Shown here piece after piece: positions 1 through 7,453 of a stretch of 18,099 nt of DNA. The notes below the pieces were generated by a model, which saw only the letters and a list, made by a program, of their open reading frames with translations, was not told where the DNA came from and did no database searches. Location of the stretch: positions 1 to 18,099 of the forward strand of contig JAYVJC010000044.1 in NCBI GenBank assembly GCA_043769645.1, read 5' to 3'. The translations under genes were made by a program, and so were the position numbers. Every line of letters begins with the position of its first letter. Within the stretch, counting starts at the first letter, position 1. Source of the stretch: JAYUDN01 sp043769645. Its GTDB lineage: Bacteria; Patescibacteriota; Gracilibacteria; BD1-5; UBA2023.

Positions 1-354
1 CCGAACTGGCCCGGACACTGGTGTTTCCCAGGAGGGAAGGTCGATGATGATGAACTTCTTCGTGAGTCAGCGATTCGAGAAACGAGTGAGGAGGTCGGGA
101 TTGCCCTCAGCTCTGATGATATCGTTGCGGACTATGTGATCAATGCGAGGTATACCAATGGAACCCGTATTTACTACTTCGGCGTCGTGATTGACTGGAC
201 AGGTCAGCCCGAAAATAAGGAAGAACACCTCCATGAAGAAGCGGAATGGTTTTCTCTCAATGATCTCCCGCTCTCCATCGTCCCACACCATAGAGAGGCG
301 ATAGAAGCCCTAAAACATAAAATGTACTACCGCGAGTACGATGCGGTACATTAA
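1..354 (+). CDS. Nudix hydrolase, 3' part (5' end outside window)
   Basis: The frame is open from base 1 and ends at TAA, giving 117 visible residues. The N-terminus lies before the window. The Nudix box G-x5-E-x7-R-E-U-x-E-E-x-G-U is complete near residues 12-34 (GKVDDDE...RETSEEVGI), so the metal-binding catalytic helix is intact. Nudix enzymes hydrolyse nucleoside diphosphates linked to another moiety, such as oxidised dNTPs or dinucleotide polyphosphates. The fragment does not show which substrate applies. The FPGGKV lead-in to the box and the EEHLHEEAEWFSLNDLP segment after it resemble MutT/ADP-ribose-type members. No TGA codon occurs in the visible part. RNase R follows 77 bp downstream on the same strand with its own promoter. 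Confidence 0.9.
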   Translation, partial: PNWPGHWCFPGGKVDDDELLRESAIRETSEEVGIALSSDDIVADYVINARYTNGTRIYYFGVVIDWTGQPENKEEHLHEEAEWFSLNDLPLSIVPHHREAIEALKHKMYYREYDAVH

Positions 355-395
355 TTGATTCGTTATCAACTAACATAATTTCTATTTAATCCTAT

Positions 396-424
396 TTGAG
401 TGTGAAAGAGAAACGACCTATAAT
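396..424 (+). promoter_or_regulatory. Sigma70-type promoter of rnr, predicted leaderless
   Basis: The -35 box TTGAGT (396-401), a 17-nt spacer and the -10 box TATAAT (419-424) form a near-consensus promoter. Only 7 nt separate the -10 box from the rnr ATG at 432. The predicted transcription start therefore falls on or beside the start codon, giving a leaderless mRNA. No Shine-Dalgarno sequence is present. Confidence 0.65.
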
Positions 425-431
425 AACTCCT

Positions 432-2546
432 ATGAAATCCTACAGAGCCCAAACCTATCAGTACTGAGGAACAAAGAGCGTCCAAAAGGGGATTATCCAT
501 TTTGAGACACGAAAGGTAACTATCGAAACGAAAGAAGGCATCGTCTACTATGTCTACGGGACTCGCTCGTATGGATTTGTCCATGGAGACCTGGTTTCTT
601 TCGAAGTGACTCGTCCCGGAGGGGATGGAAAACTTCCAGAAGCTCGACCCACGAAGCTCGAACGAAGGTCTGAAGAGCCCCTGCTTATGGAGGTAATTAC
701 GGACAAGGGAAAGACCAAGCATAAAATCCTTGATGAATTTGGTGGGCTCACAGTGAAAACTGAGAAACCAATCCCTGAGGCAACTCCGGGAATACTCTTT
801 CTCATTCAGTATATCGATACTTCCACCGTTCGGATCATTCGACGATTTGCCGATCGGGGAAGTGCTGATGTCGAAGAAATGATTATCCTCTTCAGAAACT
901 GAGCTCGCCTTGAGTGGCCGAGAGACTTCGACCGGATACAAGTGAAATCATTCGATGCGTTTGCTCAGGTGAAATCCATCATTTATGAAAAGGCCTTTCA
1001 ATTCGAAGGAACTCTCCCCGCTCATATCAAGCTTTCTGATAGAACCCTTTTTTCCCGTCTCAAGGTTTCTGGAAGAGAACGTATGGATTTTCGACTGTGG
1101 CCGACACTGACGATCGACGGCGCCGATGCGAAAGATCTCGACGATGCAATATCCCTCGCCAGATATGACAATGGGGATTTCCTTCTCGGAGTACATATTG
1201 CTGATGTTGCTGAATATGTCGAAGAAGGAAGCTCGCTCGATCGAGAAGCCCTCCTTCGGGGAACGAGCATTTATATGCCTGGGCGAGTCTTCCCGATGCT
1301 TCCAGAGGTCCTGTCGAATGACCGATGTAGTCTCCATCCTGGCGAACCGAAACTCGTACTATCGATCCTCCTTCGAATCGATGGCGATGGAAAGGTAAAA
1401 GAATCCTACTTAACCGAGTGACTCATCGAGTCGATGCACCGGTGAGTGTATGATGAGGTATACGAGTTGAAGGTTGCAAGTTGAAAGTTACAAGTTTGAA
1501 CCGATTGAGTTTCTTCGAATGAACTGCCGTTCCAGAGAACATGAAACATGAAACAAGAAACTTGAAACACACCCCCCCTTTGGCAGACAACCATTCGCCA
1601 TGCGTGGGAACTGTTCGATATCCTGACGAAGCGGCGGAAACGTGAAGGAAAAATCACCTTCGAAACGACAGAGTGTTACTTCGATCTCGACTCCGAACGC
1701 CATGTCCTCGATATCAAGAAACGAGATCGAAATGATGCGCATATGCTGATCGAAGAGTGTATGGTCCTCGCCAATGAAGAAGTGGCGAAGTGGTGCGTGA
1801 AGCAAAAACTCCCCTTTCTCTCTCGAGTTCATGCGGTCCCAGGTACCGAACAGATGAAACTCATCGCTGAGATTATCGAACAGAAACATCTTGCGGAAAC
1901 GATCGAACCGCACCATATTCGAGAACACCTCGAGATGGCGAAAGACCCCATCGAACGCTACCGCCTCTCACGACTCCTCCTCCCGAAGATGGCGAAAGCT
2001 CACTATGGCGAACTCCCGGTTCGACACTTTGGTCTCGCGCTGACCTACTATAGTCACTTTACTTCGCCGATTCGCCGATACCCGGATCTCCTCGTCCACC
2101 GTATTATCAAGAAGTTCCTCCATAATGAGCTTGACCCGAAAATGAAAGCGACCTATGTGAAAGAAATGAAGAAGTATGGCAAAAGTCTCACCGAACGAGA
2201 GAAGCGCGCGGAAGATGTCGAACGTGCCATCGACGCGCTCATGATGTGTCGATATATGTCGAAATATGTCGGTGATACCTTCGAAGGGATGATTTCTGGG
2301 CTGACTGAAAATGCCCTCTATGTCGAACTCGAGAGCGGAGTCGAATGATCAGTATTTTTCGGAAGGCAAAAAAAATCACAAGTCTCAGTGGGGAAGGGTT
2401 TTTGAGAAAAGCTCACCCTTGATCCGATTCGAGGATCCCTTCGGGATAAAAAATGAAAGGAAAAGTACCGCATCGGAGATACGATCCGAGTAAAAATAGA
2501 AGAGGTGGATATGCTCAATCGCAGGGTGGAAATGGGGGAGGCGTAG
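432..2546 (+). CDS. rnr: Ribonuclease R (RNB-family 3'-5' exoribonuclease), UGA-recoded
   Basis: Reading TGA as Gly gives one 704-aa frame ending in TAG. RNase R degrades structured RNA processively from the 3' end. Domains in order are cold-shock/OB-like modules (about residues 18-160), the RNB catalytic domain with DGADAKDLDD (aspartates 229, 232, 235, 237, 238, matching the family Mg-binding set), and a C-terminal S1 domain (about 620-704). In-frame TGA codons lie at 465, 900, 1419, 1443, 2346, 2403 and 2454, plus five inside a repeat insert (residues about 345-379). The TGA at 2346 falls on the near-invariant Gly of the S1 'VEG.V' motif, which supports recoding. The start ATG sits 7 nt after a TATAAT box. 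In the standard code this would look like a shattered pseudogene. With table 25 it is intact and close to usual family length. Confidence 0.93.
1466..1567 (+). repeat. In-frame tandem repeats inserted in rnr
   Basis: Two tandem arrays sit inside the RNB coding region. The first has 14-bp units, GTTGAAGGTTGCAA and GTTGAAAGTTACAA, plus a partial third copy (1466-1500). The second has four 7-bp units, CATGAAA, CATGAAA, CAAGAAA and CTTGAAA (1540-1567). A C-rich stretch follows. Together they add roughly 25-30 residues to a surface linker of variable length after the 'YDEV' motif. The frame has no TAA or TAG, but contains five TGA codons. Confidence 0.75.
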
Positions 2547-2650
2547 GCTATAGTTTTTTTGAGGGAGCTCTATAATCATCCAGTTTGGATGTTGTAACGC
2601 TTCTTCAATAAGGGTTTTATTATGAGAAGAAGTAAATATTTTGGAACATT

Positions 2651-2839
2651 TTATTGATAACATACTTTCTCATTTTCTGGAGACTTTATTGTTCGAAAGT
2701 CCATCCGTGGGTTCTTCAAGTTATAAAGTACCTCCTGAGATACTATATACTCAGTAACTCTCATAGTTTTCTCATCGAGAGAGCCACTCTGATGATCCCC
2801 TACTCTTTGAAAATAGAATAACTTTTTTAATTTGCACAA
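2651..2839 (-). CDS. Possible small ORF, 62 aa, unknown
   Basis: A minus-strand frame of 62 codons (TTG start, TAA stop) occupies the rnr-mtaB gap. The composition is charged and soluble (for example DEKTMRVTEYIVSQEVLYNL), with no motif I recognise, no signal peptide and no TGA codon. A second frame begins at ATG 2663, overlapping its stop, and then runs antisense to the 3' end of rnr. The pair could be the decayed remains of one gene or chance open frames. No convincing promoter or ribosome binding site supports expression. The GATAAT-like box overlaps the TTG itself. Confidence 0.2.
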   Translation of the reverse strand: MCKLKKLFYFQRVGDHQSGSLDEKTMRVTEYIVSQEVLYNLKNPRMDFRTIKSPENEKVCYQ

Positions 2840-2888
2840 TTATCGAATCTAAATTGTACTAATATGAGAAATATGATCAAAACTTGAG

Positions 2889-2916
2889 TTGCAAGAACGC
2901 CATTTCTCGATATAAC
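2889..2916 (+). promoter_or_regulatory. Candidate promoter upstream of mtaB
   Basis: The -35-like TTGCAA (2889-2894), a 16-nt spacer and the -10-like TATAAC (2911-2916) form a candidate promoter. A second TATAAC lies at 2919-2924. Initiation would fall around 2923-2931, just after the in-frame TAA at 2921 and before the first conserved MtaB residues. Confidence 0.35.
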
Positions 2917-2950
2917 TCTATAACTTTTTATCCGTTCACCTTCTACTCCA

Positions 2951-4252
2951 CTGGATTATAAAGTTTTTGGTTGTAAAACCAATACCTACTTCGCAGAAAA
3001 ATGGCTGGTCCACCCACACTTGTCTGACAAGAAGGGATATTTTATTGCATCCTGTGTGGTGACCGACAAGGCCAAGGCGAAGTGGGTGAAACATGCGAAA
3101 AAGAAACTATGAGAGCTCAAAAATGGAGAGAAACTCTTCCTCTCCGGATGTGGGAATATCCGAGATGGCGTCGTGGATCCGAAATTTTTCGAAGTGTATG
3201 GTGAACTTGTCAACTACAGAGATACCATAGAAATCCTTCCAGAAGATCCAGATGATTATGTGGTGACAGCCGAAGAAAAGAAAGAAATCATGAAAACCAA
3301 GATTCGTTCGCTCCGGTGACTTGCCGGAAAGCAACTCTTCACTCGGAAGCATATCGTCATCCAGACGGGGTGTGATAATTTCTGTACCTTTTGCCTTACG
3401 GTCCAGGCCCGTGGACGACATAAGTGGCGACCGAAGGAGGAGATTATCGACGAAATCCTTACCTTTGTCGAAGGTGGAGGAAAGGAAGTCGTATTTACGG
3501 GGATCAATCTCGGAGCATGGGGAAGCGACACCTCCAATAATTATCAGGAGTCGAAATTTGTCGAACTTGTCGAAACCGTGCTCTCAGAAACTATACTCGA
3601 ACGCCTCAGGATCTCATCGCTCGGGGTAGAGTTCTGCTCGGATGAGCTCATCCGACTCTTCGAAAATCCAAGAATCAACGCGTATGCTCATCTTTCGATA
3701 CAGTCAGGATCGACTCCTATTCTCAAGGCTATGAACCGACACTATGAAGGTGAGAGAGTTCGAGACGTCCTTCAAAAACTCAGAAATATTCAACGAGAGG
3801 ATGGCGTAGAGCTCAATATCGGTGCAGATCTCATCGTCGGATTTCCAGGAGAAACCGAGGAGAACTTTATTGATACACTAACTTTAGTCAGAGATTTCCG
3901 TATTACTCAGCTCCATGCCTTCGCCTTTTCTCCTCACATAGACCACTACTCTGTGCCAGCAGGCGTATTCCCCGATCAAGTACAGAATCATCTGGCTCAG
4001 AGTCGACTGAAGCAACTGCTTCAAGCGGGAAAGGAAGCATTCGATTCCTTGGCAAAAGGTAATGTGTGAAAAGAACTCCGAGTTCTCGTCGAAAAAGTGC
4101 CTTCTCCATCAGAGTTCTCTGGATGGTCTGAGAATTATCTCTTTTGCAATGAGGAAAACTTCGAACTTTTTCCAGGTCAGGAAATCAAAAGGGGAACAGT
4201 CGTAAAATGAATATATAAGTTCCCAGTTCACAATAATAGTCAGGAAGATTAA
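2951..4252 (+). CDS. mtaB: Radical-SAM tRNA methylthiotransferase, MtaB/MiaB family
   Basis: The predicted enzyme adds a methylthio group to a modified adenosine at tRNA position 37, using two [4Fe-4S] clusters. From a CTG at 2951 it has 433 aa, normal for the family. The N-terminal cluster cysteines are C8 (GCKTN), C35 (SCVVT) and C67 (SGCGN). The radical-SAM motif CDNFCTFC (C141, C145, C148) follows, then the FTGINLGAWG and GADLIVGFPGET motifs and a short TRAM-like tail. The GINLG and RISSLG signatures favour MtaB over MiaB. In-frame TGA codons at 3110, 3317, 4067 and 4208 read as Gly; the last adds 14 codons before TAA. The start is uncertain because no ATG, GTG or TTG lies between the in-frame TAA at 2921 and the first motif. 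CTG 2951 was chosen for family length. Confidence 0.85.
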
Positions 4253-4281
4253 AATCTCGAAATGAGGATTATTATATTTCC

Positions 4282-4310
4282 AAAAAAATACCCCCATTTC
4301 TGGAGTATTT
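4282..4310 (-). terminator. Intrinsic terminator between convergent genes
   Basis: On the minus strand, AAATACTCC pairs with GGGGTATTT around an AGAAATG-type loop and is followed by a run of seven T. It directly follows the TAG of the 380-aa membrane-protein gene. On + it lies 30 bp after mtaB, with a weaker T-run, and may act in both directions. Its 15-bp core CCCCCATTTCTGGAG recurs exactly in the rpsA terminator. Confidence 0.8.
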
Positions 4311-5453
4311 CTATCCCATCTTTTCAATCATCGAATCGAGTTTGTCTATATTCTCAGTGAGTTCTAGGAGAAGAGATTCACTTCTCTTGGAAGCGAGTTC
4401 TGTATTTCACTGTCATTCCGGGCTTGACCCAGAATCCACTTCTCATCCGACTCGGACTCGGACCTGTTGTCATCCTGAGTGAAGCGAAGGATCCAGTGCC
4501 CCTATGTTTGTAAGTGCTTTCCGCGATACGACAAGATCTTCCTTTTGTTTTTTGAGAAATACTTTCAATGACCGAAGAGGTCCTACAATATCTGATCTGA
4601 GAGAATTAACATATTTCTCAGAGTCAAAGAGGTTTCCTTTATTGGCCCTCTTTTCTACTTTTTCTAGATTGATTACCAAATTAACGATTTCAGAAGAAGT
4701 AGTAGCAAGCGAGTCGAATACATCCGAGAGAACACGGAAGTTCATATCTTTCTGGAAATTTTTCTGTATTACTTTTGATTTCTCTTCTATCTCAGGAGTG
4801 AGCTTTTGGATCTTCTCTCAGAGATTACCGAAGGCGTAGAGAGGGTGTAAGTGCACTATTAAATTATGGAATATTCCCGCAACCAAATATAATAAACCAA
4901 ATACAGCTAGTATTGGTAGTACAAAATTTGTTAATAAATCTGATTCTTTAATATTTTCAATTCACGGATATTGGGATATTGAAAAAATCATCATTAGTAA
5001 AAAAATTGGTAAAAGAAAAATATTACCCCTTTCAGAGGTATGAATCATTGTTTTCATCGAGCTTGAATCTGATTGAATATTTTTAACAATCTCTCTTAAA
5101 TAACTATCTTTATTTCTCAATAACCTATTTCAATAAGGAAAAATAACGGCGTATGATCCGTTATAGAAAGTTTTTCATAAGAATATATATCGAATAAGCG
5201 ATTTATTGATTATATATAAAAGTACGGGAGCTGTAGTAAAAAACATTGAATTTAACAGAATATTTTCTGCTTCATATCAAGAAAACGTAATAACCGCTCA
5301 GATAATGAATCATATTTGTGAAAATGAAGTAAGCAACATAATTTGAAATGGAATATTTCGTATCAAAATATTTATAGATATGTTTTCCTTCACGTAAAAT
5401 CCTCTTTTTTCTAGTTCTTTCTTTTCCTCTGATGTGAGAACGGTCTCATTCAT
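4311..5453 (-). CDS. Membrane protein with cytoplasmic coiled coil, unknown function
   Basis: Reading TGA as Gly gives a 380-aa protein ending in TAG. Four hydrophobic segments lie near residues 34-58, 66-83, 144-160 and 174-202. They are followed by a long charged helical region (about 210-325) with heptad-like spacing, then a repeat-encoded stretch (about 320-348) and a helical tail ending IDKLDSMIEKMG. Eleven TGA codons are in frame, four of them in or next to the repeat-derived part. I do not recognise a family. The layout (helical-bundle membrane anchor plus coiled coil) resembles sensor or scaffold proteins, but no enzymatic or HAMP-type motif is seen. The gene has its own promoter 6 nt before the ATG, and a terminator directly after its stop, so it is probably monocistronic. 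Confidence 0.8.
4411..4494. repeat. Pair of TGTCAT...ATCC intergenic-type repeats inside a gene
   Basis: Two 27-bp units, 4411-4437 (TGTCATTCCGGG...GAATCC) and 4468-4494 (TGTCATCCTGAG...GGATCC), each begin TGTCAT and end ATCC. Each can form a small hairpin (ATTCtGG/CCcGGAAT and ATCCT/AGGAT). A 30-bp spacer holds ACTCGG twice. Units of this type are well known as dispersed intergenic repeats in many bacteria. Here they are translated as part of the 380-aa membrane protein. Confidence 0.8.
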
Positions 5454-5459
5454 GGAAGA

Positions 5460-5488
5460 ATTATACCTTACTCATCTTATTTATGCAA
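5460..5488 (-). promoter_or_regulatory. Promoter of the 380-aa membrane protein gene, predicted leaderless
   Basis: On the minus strand, -35 TTGCAT (5488-5483), a 17-nt spacer and -10 TATAAT (5465-5460) lie 6 nt before the ATG at 5453. This is the same geometry as at rnr. The -35 box overlaps the foot of the rpsA terminator. Confidence 0.65.
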
Positions 5489-5520
5489 AAATTCCCCCAT
5501 TTCTGGAGGAATTCGTTTGC
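5485..5520 (-). terminator. Intrinsic terminator of rpsA
   Basis: On the minus strand, 16 nt after the rpsA stop, GAATTCCTCC pairs with GGGGGAATT(T) around an AGAAAT loop, followed by TTTTT. It shares the exact 15-bp core CCCCCATTTCTGGAG with the terminator at 4282-4310. Confidence 0.8.
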
Positions 5521-5536
5521 GTGTACTGTGTACTTT

Positions 5537-6661
5537 CTACACTTCGAGCGCTTCTGCTGGGATTTCTACTGGAGCTTCACTCGGGACATAGTTCGGGTCA
5601 AGCGCCTTGAGCGAAAGACCGATACGCTTTGAGGTAGGATCAAAGGTAATAATTCGAGCCTTCATCATCTCACCGACGTGGATTTTCTCCTCGAGGGTTT
5701 TCATCATATCTCCCTGGATTTCAGAAAGGTGGATGAGTCCAGAGATGCCACCATCGAGCTCGAGGAATATACCGAACTGAGACATACGAAGCACTGGTGC
5801 CTCGATAATATCTCCGACCTGGTACTTGTCCGCGAGGACTTGCCAAGGGTTTGCCTTGAGACGCTTCATCGAAAGTGAAATCTTCTCACCTTCGATACCG
5901 ATAATCTGGATCGTCACCTTGTCACCGATTCGAGCGTGCTTGTGAGGGTTGTTCACATGTCCCCAGTCGATCTCAGATACGTGGACGAGTCCTTCGATCC
6001 CATTGAAGGTGACGAAGAGTCCGTAGTTGAGGATTCCTGAAACATTTCCTTCGACGACATCTCCGATCTTCAGAGTCTGCATCGCTTGTGAGCGTTGCTC
6101 TTCGATAGCGGCTTTTTCTGAGAAGATGATCTTCTTCCCTCCCTGGTCGATATTGAGGACTCGTACATGGAAGGGTTTTCCGACGAGCTTGTTGAGATGC
6201 TCGAGGATTTTCTCTGAGTTCGCACCCTCGACGCGTGGGTAGTGAAGTGGCGTCAGCTGAGAAACGGGGATAAATCCCTTGATCCCATCGAGGTCGATGA
6301 GGAGACCTCCCTTGTTCGCTTCGCTTGGAACGACGGTAATGATTTCCTTGGTATCGAAATTCGAATTGAGCTTCTCGATAAGCTTTATCTGGCTCGCCTT
6401 TCGAAGGGAAAGGTGGATGAGTCCAGAGTTCCGATCATCACCGATGACGATCGACTCGATACGATCACCAGGGTGGATTTCACCAGTATCTTCCGTAGAA
6501 GACTGCATATGCGTCCCGGTGATAATACCGGTAAACTGCCCTTCGAGGTCGACGAGGATCATCTTCTGGTTTGCGATGAGCACGGTACCCGTGACCACCT
6601 CGTTGACCTTGTAGGACTCGATCGCTTGGGATCCTTCGAGGAGCTTAGCAAAATCTGACAT
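5537..6661 (-). CDS. rpsA: S1 RNA-binding protein (ribosomal protein S1-like, four S1 domains)
   Basis: The 374-aa protein is uninterrupted and has no TGA codon. Four S1/OB domains lie near residues 15-90, 104-185, 198-268 and 283-355. Domains 3 and 4 are the most canonical, with IEGLVHVSEI and ISGLIHLSEI. S1 binds mRNA on the 30S subunit and helps recruit messages without strong Shine-Dalgarno sites, which fits the lack of such sites in this window. Proteobacterial S1 has six domains; four is common in other phyla. The ATG at 6661 was chosen because it opens MSDFAKLLEG, a typical S1 start, with AT-rich non-coding sequence upstream. The gene is followed by its own terminator. No clear promoter was identified in the AT-rich upstream region. 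Confidence 0.92.
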   Translation of the reverse strand: MSDFAKLLEGSQAIESYKVNEVVTGTVLIANQKMILVDLEGQFTGIITGTHMQSSTEDTGEIHPGDRIESIVIGDDRNSGLIHLSLRKASQIKLIEKLNSNFDTKEIITVVPSEANKGGLLIDLDGIKGFIPVSQLTPLHYPRVEGANSEKILEHLNKLVGKPFHVRVLNIDQGGKKIIFSEKAAIEEQRSQAMQTLKIGDVVEGNVSGILNYGLFVTFNGIEGLVHVSEIDWGHVNNPHKHARIGDKVTIQIIGIEGEKISLSMKRLKANPWQVLADKYQVGDIIEAPVLRMSQFGIFLELDGGISGLIHLSEIQGDMMKTLEEKIHVGEMMKARIITFDPTSKRIGLSLKALDPNYVPSEAPVEIPAEALEV

Positions 6662-6783
6662 AGAAATAAAAAATTAAGAAATAAACGTTAGGAAATAAAT
6701 TAAGAATATGAAAATTAAGAATGAAGAATACAAGAGTATTGTATCAGATATTAGTAATTATTCATTATAAATTTTTAATTAAT

Positions 6784-6809
6784 TTCAAATGGGGCGAATG
6801 ATGGGGCTC
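6784..6809. repeat. 26-bp copy of the tRNA-His 3' end
   Basis: This segment is identical to 6952-6977. The copied part spans 20 bp of the tRNA-His gene (CCA end, 3' acceptor strand and part of the T-arm) plus 6 bp downstream. It lies 168 bp beyond the tRNA in the 3' direction, the arrangement expected of an attachment-site duplication or a partial tRNA duplication. Confidence 0.85.
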
Positions 6810-6910
6810 TCGACTCTCTGCCGTCGACCGGCTCTCCTCGCTTCGAAGTCAATACTTTGACTTCGACATTCTTCGCAGGGCTTCGAATGTTCGCTTCGGA
6901 TTCTCGCCCC
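6791..6910 (-). other. Hairpin-rich segment, possible structured RNA or element remnant
   Basis: The segment is bounded by a 7-bp inverted repeat, GGGGCGA (6791-6797) and TCGCCCC (6904-6910). It contains a perfect 10-bp hairpin TCGAAGTCAA-TACT-TTGACTTCGA (6843-6866) and several copies of CTTCG/CGAAG. It is far more GC-rich than the flanking DNA. The 3' part overlaps the copy of the tRNA-His end. I cannot assign it to a known RNA family. The rest of the rpsA-tRNA gap (6662-6783) is AT-rich with repeated AATTAAGAA words and no gene. Confidence 0.4.
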
Positions 6911-6957
6911 ATTATAGGATGGATTGAGACTAAGAGATGATAACCACACAATTCAAA

Positions 6958-7035
6958 TGGGGCGAATGATGGGGCTCGAACCCACGACCTCCGGATTCAC
7001 AGTCCAGCGTTCTAACCAACTAAACTACATTCGCC
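6958..7035 (-). tRNA. tRNA-His (GTG anticodon), CCA encoded
   Basis: The minus strand folds as a cloverleaf. The acceptor is GCGAATG with CATTCGC, the anticodon stem CTGGA/TCCGG surrounds loop CTGTGAA with GTG at 7000-6998, and the T-arm is GTGGG-TTCGAGC-CCCAT. The 3' CCA is encoded (6960-6958). The extra 5' G (7035) opposite discriminator C73 is the tRNA-His identity element G-1:C73, which confirms the assignment and the 5' end. Confidence 0.95.
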
Positions 7036-7119
7036 AAATAACGAGTACATAATGCCGCATCTGATAGAGGGAAGCTTTTCCGGTTTCCCTATCTACACAC
7101 TATTATCGCCCGTCGCGGT

Positions 7120-7147
7120 AGTATATAGAAACGAGGGGGAATTGCAA
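7120..7147 (-). promoter_or_regulatory. Candidate promoter of tRNA-His
   Basis: On the minus strand, -35 TTGCAA (7147-7142), a 16-nt spacer and -10 TATACT (7125-7120) would start a precursor near 7113, about 78 nt before the tRNA. The leader contains a bulged hairpin at 7093-7063 (GATAGGGAA with TTCCC..TATC). The remaining gap up to 7205 is AT-rich with no gene. Confidence 0.45.
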
Positions 7148-7205
7148 AATTATTTTATACTTTAAATAAAAAATCTAATTTGTTATAATAAATGATAAAA
7201 AAGTA

Positions 7206-7232
7206 TTGACAAGTTAAAAATATTCTTATAAT
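7206..7232 (+). promoter_or_regulatory. Promoter of the 49-aa peptide gene
   Basis: Consensus -35 TTGACA (7206-7211) and consensus -10 TATAAT (7227-7232) are separated by a short 15-nt spacer. Initiation near 7239 gives a leader of about 18 nt before ATG 7257, with no Shine-Dalgarno sequence. Confidence 0.6.
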
Positions 7233-7256
7233 AAAAATTATCTTAATTTTACTTAT

Positions 7257-7406
7257 ATGTCAAGTCCGTCATGATGAGGTGGAAGTAGTTCACCAATGTT
7301 AGGAGGAGGTTCTGAATCAGGTCCAGCAAAGTGATTGATTGGGGGAGCCGTTGGCTGCGCATTAGCAATTCCTGCACTCCTTGTTGCTGGTATTTTCGGT
7401 AGGTAA
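7257..7406 (+). CDS. Small glycine-rich peptide, 49 aa, unknown
   Basis: With TGA as Gly the frame runs from ATG to TAA and encodes 49 residues. A Gly/Ser-rich half (MSSPSGGGGSSSPMLGGG) is followed by a hydrophobic, glycine-spaced segment (GLIGGAVG...AIPALLVAGIFGR) that could cross or insert into a membrane. Three glycines come from TGA, two of them consecutive (7272-7277). A standard-code search would miss the gene. It has its own near-consensus promoter and a strong terminator 15 bp downstream, so it looks like an autonomous small transcript. The GxxxG-type spacing resembles class II bacteriocins or small membrane peptides, but no leader-cleavage or immunity gene is seen and no function is claimed. 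Confidence 0.7.
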
Positions 7407-7420
7407 TTACCCACTATTAT

Positions 7421-7453
7421 AAAAAATGCTCCACTTAAAAGGGAGCATTTTTT
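7421..7453. terminator. Bidirectional intrinsic terminator
   Basis: AAATGCTCC (7424-7432) pairs with GGAGCATTT (7442-7450), flanked by A-runs on the left and T-runs on the right. It serves the 49-aa gene on + and the rnj gene on minus. The rnj stop codon TAA (7455-7453) overlaps its edge. Confidence 0.88.

Larger units (their letters stand above)
2547..2950. other. Intergenic region between rnr and mtaB
   Basis: This 404-bp AT-rich stretch has no confidently called gene. It holds a perfect 6-bp hairpin CATCCA-GTT-TGGATG (about 2579-2593) without a T-run, a weak minus-strand frame at 2651-2839, and a short plus-strand frame from ATG 2864 (or 2873) that runs in the mtaB frame but meets TAA at 2921. 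A candidate promoter lies at 2889-2916. No clear intrinsic terminator for rnr was found. Confidence 0.6.

Noticed and set aside
1466..1567. CRISPR-like array
   Set aside because: Units are 7 and 14 bp without spacers and lie in frame inside a gene; no CRISPR array or cas gene exists in the window.
432..2546. rnr as a fragmented pseudogene (several short frames in standard code)
   Set aside because: All pieces lie in one frame separated only by TGA; the catalytic aspartates and the S1 Gly align, so it is intact under table 25.
2385..2663. 92-codon minus-strand frame
   Set aside because: About 160 bp of it is antisense to the conserved S1 domain of RNase R; only the first 40 codons lie in intergenic DNA and match nothing I know.
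7081..7130. 10-bp minus-strand hairpin (with two G-U pairs) upstream of tRNA-His as an RNA structure or riboswitch
   Set aside because: It overlaps the best candidate tRNA promoter, so it would not be fully transcribed; no known riboswitch core was found.
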